A DNA stretch of 64,000 nucleotides. Origin: Deltaproteobacteria bacterium (lineage in GTDB: Bacteria; Desulfobacterota; Binatia; UBA9968). The stretch lies in NCBI GenBank assembly GCA_016874755.1, contig VGTH01000027.1, positions 1-64,000 of the forward strand. Reading direction: 5' to 3'. The notes under the pieces were generated by a model that was not told the origin of the DNA, made no database searches, and saw only the letters and a list, made by a program, of their open reading frames with translations. Shown here piece by piece: positions 58,903 to 64,000 of this stretch. The position numbers and the translations under genes are program-made. Numbering within the stretch: the stretch's first letter is position 1; the number at the start of each line of letters is the position of its first letter.

Positions 58903-60057
58903 ATGCGCCAACGATCCGATTACCCGACATTTGCCGACGAAGAGTTGAACCGCCGCCACAAAGCCGTCTATGGCTTGATGGAACAGGAAGGCGTCGACGC
59001 CGTGCTTTTTTACGGCAGCGGCCGCTACGCGTCGGATATCTATTGGCTCTCCGACTGGCCGAGCAGCCGCGAAGCCTACCTGCTGATGCAGCCCGGCAAA
59101 GATCCGGTCATCTTGATGCAGCTGTTCAACCACTTCCCCATGGCGCGGGTCATGTCGTGGATCAAAGACGTGCGCTGGGCCGGCGCCAACACCAACCGCA
59201 GTGTGATGGAATTGATCGCCGAGCGCGGCCTCGAAGGAAAAAAGATCGGCCTGGTGGGGTCCGTCGGTTTCCAACTTTACAATTCGTTACGTGAAAAATA
59301 TCCCAACGCCACCTTCGTCGACTTGGGCGGCAGAATGCGCGTGATGCGCACGATCAAGAGCCCGGCGGAGATCGAGCGGATTCGTCTGGCGTCCAAGCTC
59401 ACCGACGATTCGATCAAAGCGATGGCCGAAGGGCTCAAAGCCGGCCTGCGCGAAGACGAAATCCCGGCGATCATCGAGCCGGTCTATCTCAAACAAGGCG
59501 GCTACGCCGGCATTCACTTCATGAGCAGCATGCCGATGCGCAGCCCGGACTTCTGCGTGCCGTCGCAGTTTCATTCTAGTCGGAAATTAGCGCGAGGTGA
59601 CGCGCTGATCACGGAAATCAGCGGCGCCTACTCTGGCTACAGCGGCCAGATACATCGGACTTTTTCGATCGGCGAAGGACCGACGCCGGAATGGCAAAAG
59701 ATGCACGACGCCGCGATGGAAGCTTTCGACGTGCTAGCGAAAGTCATCAAAGACGGCGCCACCGTCAGCCAAGCCGAGGAAGCCGCGGAAATCATCCACC
59801 AGCGCGGCTACAGCACCTACGACGACCTGGTCCACGGCGTCAATCAATATCCGCCGATCTTTCAAACCAAAACCCGAAAACGCCACGAATCGCGCGACAT
59901 CACCTTCCGCGAAAACATGGTCATCGTCATCCAACCCAACTTGATGACCAACGACGAGAAGATGGGTTTGCAGTTCGGCGAGACGCTGCTGGTGACAAAG
60001 ACCGGCTGCGAGTCGTTGAACAAGTATCCGCGGCAGTGGGTGGTGTGCGGCGGCTGA
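58903..60057 (+). CDS. M24-fold protein (Xaa-Pro aminopeptidase / creatinase-like), metal ligands apparently missing
   Basis: 384 residues with a creatinase N-terminal domain (1-135) and a pita-bread C-terminal domain. In M24 peptidases the metal sites lie at 'DxG', 'xDxTR', 'H', 'E' and 'E'. Here the matching places read ITEISGAY, YSGQIHRTFSIG, LVHGVNQYP, ENMVIVIQPN and LQFGETLLV, so Asp, Asp, Glu and Glu appear as Glu/Ile, Gln, Gln and Gly. Creatinase itself works without metal, so a related hydrolase role is possible, as is a non-catalytic role. The ATG follows GGAG. Confidence 0.8.
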   Translation: MRQRSDYPTFADEELNRRHKAVYGLMEQEGVDAVLFYGSGRYASDIYWLSDWPSSREAYLLMQPGKDPVILMQLFNHFPMARVMSWIKDVRWAGANTNRSVMELIAERGLEGKKIGLVGSVGFQLYNSLREKYPNATFVDLGGRMRVMRTIKSPAEIERIRLASKLTDDSIKAMAEGLKAGLREDEIPAIIEPVYLKQGGYAGIHFMSSMPMRSPDFCVPSQFHSSRKLARGDALITEISGAYSGYSGQIHRTFSIGEGPTPEWQKMHDAAMEAFDVLAKVIKDGATVSQAEEAAEIIHQRGYSTYDDLVHGVNQYPPIFQTKTRKRHESRDITFRENMVIVIQPNLMTNDEKMGLQFGETLLVTKTGCESLNKYPRQWVVCGG

Positions 60058-60071
60058 ACTCAACCGCGCTG

Positions 60072-60245
60072 CTATTTTCTGCTTCGTGGTTTTTGCGGCG
60101 CATTCGCCGCGTCGGCCTGGATGAAAAGATCTATATCCTTCGTGAAGCGAGGGGCATGGAACATGACCGCATAACCCCCAACGATAAGATATCTAACGCC
60201 ATGGGCATTGAAGGCGGACAAAAGGTCTTTGTAGTCTGAGTTCAT
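60072..60245 (-). pseudogene. Truncated MNT-type nucleotidyltransferase
   Basis: 57 residues reading DYKDLLSAFNAHGVRYLIVGGYAVMFHA and FTKDIDLFI, the first strand and helix of AbiEii/MNT-type nucleotidyltransferases with the GGxAV and DxD-like DID sites. The rest of the domain, some 100 residues, is missing; the frame ends with a foreign tail and TAG 60072-60074. Its start overlaps the 68-residue gene by about 50 bases. This is the usual HEPN-less pair seen in related genomes, but broken. Confidence 0.6.
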
Positions 60246-60399
60246 CCGGCTCCATCTCCCAGCCCTTGAGGGCGAAGGCGGTTTTGATCATTTCTTCTAC
60301 GGCGTCGATTCGTTCATAGGCGGGCCGACTCTGCCAATAGCGATACTCGTCGGCTTTCATCTGGTCGAAGTTGCTATATTTACGGTTCGTCTTGTCCAT
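60193..60399 (-). CDS. Small protein paired with MNT-type nucleotidyltransferase
   Basis: 68 residues: YSNFDQMKADEYRYWQSRPAYERIDAVEEMIKTAFALKGW, ending RLQRPFVRLQCPWR. I recognise this pattern from small ORFs that precede and overlap nucleotidyltransferase genes with the GVRYLIVGGYAV start. That suggests a two-gene module, possibly toxin-antitoxin-like. The function is unknown. The partner downstream is truncated, so the module is probably dead. Confidence 0.65.
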   Translation of the reverse strand: MDKTNRKYSNFDQMKADEYRYWQSRPAYERIDAVEEMIKTAFALKGWEMEPDELRLQRPFVRLQCPWR

Positions 60400-60432
60400 A
60401 CAAGGGCTCCGAAGTTCCTGCGAACGATCACC

Positions 60433-61296
60433 TCACCGCACCAACGATATCGTAATCGTTCCCGCGACGACGCATATCGCCCCGAGCACCGTGCGCAGGG
60501 TCAGTTTTTCGATGTCGTGCAAGAACAACCAGGTGCCGAGCGTGATCCACAGCGGGCTTGTGGCGATGATCGGCGAGACCACCACGACTTGGCCGACGCT
60601 GAGCGCGGCGATGACTAGGACAATGCCCAACGTTTCGAAAGTTCCTGCCATGAGAAACGGCCCAAGCGCGCGGCGGTCCCATACGGGCTTCTGCTTTTGC
60701 CCCGGCATGAGCGTCGCGCTGGCCAACCAGGGCAGCGCGACAATGCCAATAACCGCGGCGAGATAAAGCGGTTCGTTCGCCAAGCCCAAGCTGTAGCGGC
60801 GCAGCGGATGGCTGACGCCGGCAAGAAACGCCGCACTGAGCGGATAGGCAAGATACCACCAGCGAAAGTTGGCCGGCCAGTTGCCGCTCTGCCAGGACAC
60901 CAGGCCAACACCGGTGACAATGAGAATCGTGCCGAGCAAGATCGGCAGCGTCAGCGGCTCACCCAGCAATAGCACCGCCAGCGAGGTGCTAAACAACGGG
61001 TGCGCGCCGCGCAGCGTCGTCCCCGCGGCGGCGCCGACATGATGAATGCCGGCATAGGTGAGAAAGCGCAAGACCGGCTGAATCAAACCGCTCACGGCAA
61101 ACAGAAACAGCACCCACCAGGAAACCTCGGGGATACCGCGAAAAATCAGCAGCGCTACCCAGAGCCCAACGGCGTGGATCGCCACCGACACCAGCGTCAC
61201 CGTAATCGGTGTTGAATAACGTAGACCGCGCTTGGCGGAAATGCCGGAGATCGCGTAGGACAGCGCGGCGGCAAGAGCGATCAGTTGTGGAGACAT
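60433..61296 (-). CDS. EamA/DMT-family transporter
   Basis: 287 residues with about ten helices in two EamA repeats: ISGISAKRGLRYSTPITVTLVSVAIHAVGLWVALLIF at the start and VVSPIIATSPLWITLGTWLFLHDIEKLTLRTVLGAICVVAGTITI at the end. Drug/metabolite transporters of this type export amino acids, their analogues or other small molecules. The substrate is unknown. Monocistronic by spacing. Confidence 0.88.
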   Translation of the reverse strand: MSPQLIALAAALSYAISGISAKRGLRYSTPITVTLVSVAIHAVGLWVALLIFRGIPEVSWWVLFLFAVSGLIQPVLRFLTYAGIHHVGAAAGTTLRGAHPLFSTSLAVLLLGEPLTLPILLGTILIVTGVGLVSWQSGNWPANFRWWYLAYPLSAAFLAGVSHPLRRYSLGLANEPLYLAAVIGIVALPWLASATLMPGQKQKPVWDRRALGPFLMAGTFETLGIVLVIAALSVGQVVVVSPIIATSPLWITLGTWLFLHDIEKLTLRTVLGAICVVAGTITISLVR

Positions 61297-61420
61297 AGAA
61301 CCGTGCTGGTGGATCGTGCTCGTCGCTCGTCTACTGTGCTCGAGATTCGCGCTTGCCCAATATGAAGGCTAGCGCTGTGAGTTGGTCGAATCATCCTATG
61401 TCAGCTAGAACAAAGTGGAC

Positions 61421-62404
61421 CTACTTCCACAGGCGCTGGATGAACCCTTCTTTATCCAGCTCCTGAAAGAAGCGGTTGTCGATGAACTGCTCGGGCTTGA
61501 GTCCGGCGGCGCGCGGCTCGGTTTCAACCATCTGATCGATGACAGTTTTCAGCGACTCGGGCGATGGCCGGGGAATGCGCGGGATGTTTTGCAAAATATA
61601 CATGTCGTAGAGCTCGTTGAACATCGACGCGTCGCTGCTGCGCAGATATTTCATCATGATCTTGGTCGCCGGCCCGCGCTGAGTCTTGGCGAAATGCACG
61701 CCCTCGACAAAGCCACGGATGAATTTGCGCACGGTGTTTTCGCTGCGCTTGATGAACGACCGCGTCGTGATCACCGACGAAGTCGGAAACTGGATGCCCA
61801 TTTTTGCGATGTCCGCCAGCTCACGGAAATTTTCTCTGCGCCCAATGATGGCAAGCTCGGCGTTGATCACTCCGGCGTCGATCACCCCGGCGCGCAAGGC
61901 GTTGAAAACATCGGTCACACCTCCCATTTGTAGGACGGCGAAATCGCGCTGCCGTTTGACCGGCCACTGTTCCTCAACGTAGCGCAAACCGAAATCTGTG
62001 GCGGAGCCAAAGCGCGACACACCGAGCTTTTTGCCCTTGAGCTCTTCGATGCGCTTGATATCGGGACGCGCCATCACGACGAACGTCATGACATTCATCG
62101 AGCTGGCGATAACGACCAGATCGCCGCCGGCCAGGTTGGAATTGATCACTGAACCGCCGGTGAAAACCCCGATCGGCACTTCGCCCGACTGCACCACCTG
62201 CGCCGCCCGGCCGCCGCCGGCGACGTAGAGCAATTCGACGTCAAGCCCGTGGTTGCGAAAGATGCCGGCTTCGTAGGGAATCCACAACGAAGCCTGCGAA
62301 CCGCCGATGGCGCTGTAAGTAAGGCGGAGCTTTTCCAGGGGCTGGGCGTCGGCGGCGCCGAACGACGAAAAAACCATGAATACCAGCGACAAGAATAACA
62401 ACAT
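61421..62404 (-). CDS. NMT1/THI5-type ABC substrate-binding protein
   Basis: 327 residues with a signal peptide (LLFLSLVFMVFSSFGAADAQ). Core: RLTYSAIGGSQASLWIPYEAGIFRNHGLDVELLYV, GGRAAQVVQSGEVPIGVFTGGSVINSNLAGGDLVV, LKGKKLGVSRFGSATDFGLRYV, and the end FIDNRFFQELDKEGFIQRLW. Ligand unknown. Like the other binding proteins here it has no permease or ATPase beside it. Confidence 0.87.
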   Translation of the reverse strand: MLLFLSLVFMVFSSFGAADAQPLEKLRLTYSAIGGSQASLWIPYEAGIFRNHGLDVELLYVAGGGRAAQVVQSGEVPIGVFTGGSVINSNLAGGDLVVIASSMNVMTFVVMARPDIKRIEELKGKKLGVSRFGSATDFGLRYVEEQWPVKRQRDFAVLQMGGVTDVFNALRAGVIDAGVINAELAIIGRRENFRELADIAKMGIQFPTSSVITTRSFIKRSENTVRKFIRGFVEGVHFAKTQRGPATKIMMKYLRSSDASMFNELYDMYILQNIPRIPRPSPESLKTVIDQMVETEPRAAGLKPEQFIDNRFFQELDKEGFIQRLWK

Positions 62405-62789
62405 AAATTCCGCTCATTCGTACGACCCCCGAATGTCATCCTGAGGTCCGCCGAAGGATCTGCTTTCTCTGCTAGATCGTGCTTGTTGGCACAGGTTTCG
62501 AAGAGCGGGCGGGTCTGAGACCCGCCCCTACATCCGATTGTTGTTTTTTGCGTTCTCTGCGTTCCCTTCGACTGAGCTCAGGACATGCTTTGCGGTTAAT
62601 CAATCCGACTTCGGGCGAAAACTTTATTGGGGGCGAAATTCTGATTTCACCACGAAGGAGCACACGAAGGGCACGAAGTTCGGATGAAACGTTTTAATTT
62701 TCTTCTCTTACCTTCGTGTCCTTCCTGTCCTTCCTGGTGAATATCCCCACTCCGATTTTTGCGCCTTTTGCGTTTTTTGCGGCCATCCT
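62405..62789. repeat. Repeat-rich intergenic region
   Basis: Four elements: GTCATCCTGAGGTCCGCCGAAGGATCTGC (62434-62462), an AGCGGGCGGGTCTGAGACCCGCCCC hairpin (near 62502-62526), CCTTCGACTGAGCTCAGGAC (near 62565), and a CACGAAG-type element (62648-62745) followed by TTTGCGCCTTTTGCGTTTTTTGCGGCC (62759-62785). No gene seen. The second half repeats the order found at 39564-39700. Confidence 0.7.
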
Positions 62790-63989
62790 TCACCATCTGC
62801 GCCGCGGCCGCGCGCCGGCGCGCGCCTTGGTGCCGAAGATCGGCTTCGGATTGGGGTCGAGCAGCCGGCAATATTCGTAAGCAAAGCCTTCCAATTTTAC
62901 GCGCGGGATTTTCTGGCCAATGAAATGCTCGATGGCCGCCACTTCCTGCAAATCTTCCGCAGTCATGATCGTAAAGGCGTCGCCGACGCTCTGCGCTCTG
63001 CCGGTGCGGCCGATGCGGTGCACGTAGTCTTCCGGATGGTGCGGCACATCGAAATTGATCACGTGGCTGATCTGTTCGACGTCGATGCCGCGCGCCGCAA
63101 TATCGGTGGCGACCATCACTTCGTAGCGGCCGTTGCGAAAACCGTTCAACGCCTGCTCGCGCTCGCGCTGGGTCCGATTGGAATGCAGCACTGCCACCGA
63201 GTGGCCCTGTTGATGCAACTGACGCGCGACTTTGTCTGCGCCGTCCTTGGTGCGGCAGAAGATCAGCACCTGATCGTAATCGGTGCGTTTCAACAGATCT
63301 TGGAGCAACTCCTGCTTCTGGCCGATGTCGACCGGGTAGAAGGCATGGGTCACCGTCTCCGCGGCAGCCCGCCGCTGGCCGATCTCCACTGTCTCGGGAT
63401 TGCGCAGCGCCCAGCGGCAGAGCTGTTCGATCTCCGGCGGGATGGTCGCGGAAAATAGCATCGTCTGGCGCGCCTTCGGGCAGCGCTCGATGATCTTGCG
63501 CACGTCGGGCATGAAACCCATGTCGAGCATGCGGTCCGCTTCGTCGAGCACCAACATGTCGATGCGGTCGAGCCGTAGCATCTTGCGCTGCAACTGATCG
63601 AGCAAACGGCCCGGCGTGGCGACCACGATGTCAGCGCCGCGGCGCAGCATCTGATCCTGCTTGCCGTAACCCGTGCCGCCGAACAGCACCACAGTGCGCA
63701 GATCGGTAAAGCGCGCGTAGTCGCGAATCGCCGTCTCCACCTGCGCCGCCAGTTCGCGCGTCGGCTCGAGCACAAGCGCGCGCAAATGGCCGCGCTGCTC
63801 TAACTTTGATATCAGCGGCAGCGCAAACGCCGCGGTTTTTCCCGTGCCGGTCTGCGCCGAGCCGATCAAATCGCGGCCTTCGAGAATCAGCGGAATCGCG
63901 CACAGCTGAATCGGCGTCGGATCGGTGTAGCCCGCGGCCGCAACGCCTTCGACAACTTTGGGAGATAAACCTAGTTTAGAAAATGGCAT
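62790..63989 (-). CDS. rhlE: DEAD-box RNA helicase, RhlE-type
   Basis: 399 residues. Motifs in order: Q motif (GYTDPTPIQLCAIP), I (AQTGTGKT), Ia (LEPTRELAAQ), Ib (TPGR), II (VLDEADRMLDMGF), III (FSAT), IV (VLIFCRTKDGAD), V (DIAARGID), VI (HRIGRTGRA). It unwinds RNA duplexes with ATP, in ribosome assembly and RNA decay. The C-terminal tail is short and basic (GTKARAGARPRRRW). Its upstream region ends at the window edge. Confidence 0.94.
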   Translation of the reverse strand: MPFSKLGLSPKVVEGVAAAGYTDPTPIQLCAIPLILEGRDLIGSAQTGTGKTAAFALPLISKLEQRGHLRALVLEPTRELAAQVETAIRDYARFTDLRTVVLFGGTGYGKQDQMLRRGADIVVATPGRLLDQLQRKMLRLDRIDMLVLDEADRMLDMGFMPDVRKIIERCPKARQTMLFSATIPPEIEQLCRWALRNPETVEIGQRRAAAETVTHAFYPVDIGQKQELLQDLLKRTDYDQVLIFCRTKDGADKVARQLHQQGHSVAVLHSNRTQREREQALNGFRNGRYEVMVATDIAARGIDVEQISHVINFDVPHHPEDYVHRIGRTGRAQSVGDAFTIMTAEDLQEVAAIEHFIGQKIPRVKLEGFAYEYCRLLDPNPKPIFGTKARAGARPRRRW

Positions 63990-64000
63990 AGTTTTTCGGT

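Overview
The window looks like chromosome from an uncultured, GC-rich, Gram-negative-type soil or sediment bacterium. The gene content recalls deltaproteobacteria-like lineages such as Binatota, Tectomicrobia or Methylomirabilota/Rokubacteria: many orphan NMT1/THI5-type substrate-binding proteins, CaiB/BaiF CoA-transferases, nitrile hydratase, an Emo-like Fe-S quinone reductase, and many short intergenic inverted-repeat families. I cannot name the taxon from sequence alone. No rRNA, tRNA, CRISPR array, phage or intact transposase was seen.

Layout. 0-7 kb: an Asp/Glu-racemase gene remnant, the TldE/TldD protease pair, a divergent archaeal-type (type II) GAPDH homologue with a clear promoter, a DUF192 lipoprotein coupled to a membrane-bound Emo/HdrD-like oxidoreductase. 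7-10.7 kb: an IclR regulator divergent from trpEG. The trp genes are preceded by a classical ribosome-mediated attenuator and followed by a free-standing threonyl-tRNA synthetase editing domain. 10.7-20.3 kb: acyltransferase, amidohydrolase, MFS transporter, a coiled-coil membrane protein, RidA, a DUF3179 protein with an in-frame UGA, PhoD and a luciferase-like oxidoreductase. 20.3-23.3 kb: decaying DUF5615 and BrnT toxin genes, a partial duplicate of a nitrile hydratase accessory gene, and an intact cobalt-type nitrile hydratase operon. 23.4-28.5 kb: a SDR, two FAD-dependent desaturase-like oxidoreductases and a binding protein. 28.6-31.5 kb: a RavA/ViaA-like AAA+ and VWA pair. 31.6-36 kb: a Psr/Phs-type molybdenum oxidoreductase whose Fe-S and NrfD subunits are fused. 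36-42.4 kb: protein phosphatase, split chromate transporter, glutamate dehydrogenase, universal stress protein, a truncated binding protein and a glycosyltransferase. 42.5-56 kb: a catabolic region with amidohydrolase, three NMT1-type binding proteins, two CoA-transferases, acyl-CoA dehydrogenase, a feruloyl-CoA hydratase/lyase-like enzyme and a xanthine-dehydrogenase-like molybdoprotein. 56-64 kb: tandem exported methyltransferases, HAD hydrolase, M24-fold protein, a broken nucleotidyltransferase, DMT exporter, binding protein and RhlE-type helicase.

The most interesting signal is two candidate selenoproteins not known to me as Sec-containing families. In the DUF3179 protein a UGA replaces the first Cys of the conserved CPLC motif and is followed by a perfect 8-bp hairpin at bSECIS-like distance. 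In one of two tandem exported methyltransferases a UGA aligns exactly with a Cys of the neighbouring paralogue, and the hairpin after it is absent from the Cys paralogue. In both cases the frame is otherwise intact. The selenocysteine machinery itself is not in the window, so both remain inference.
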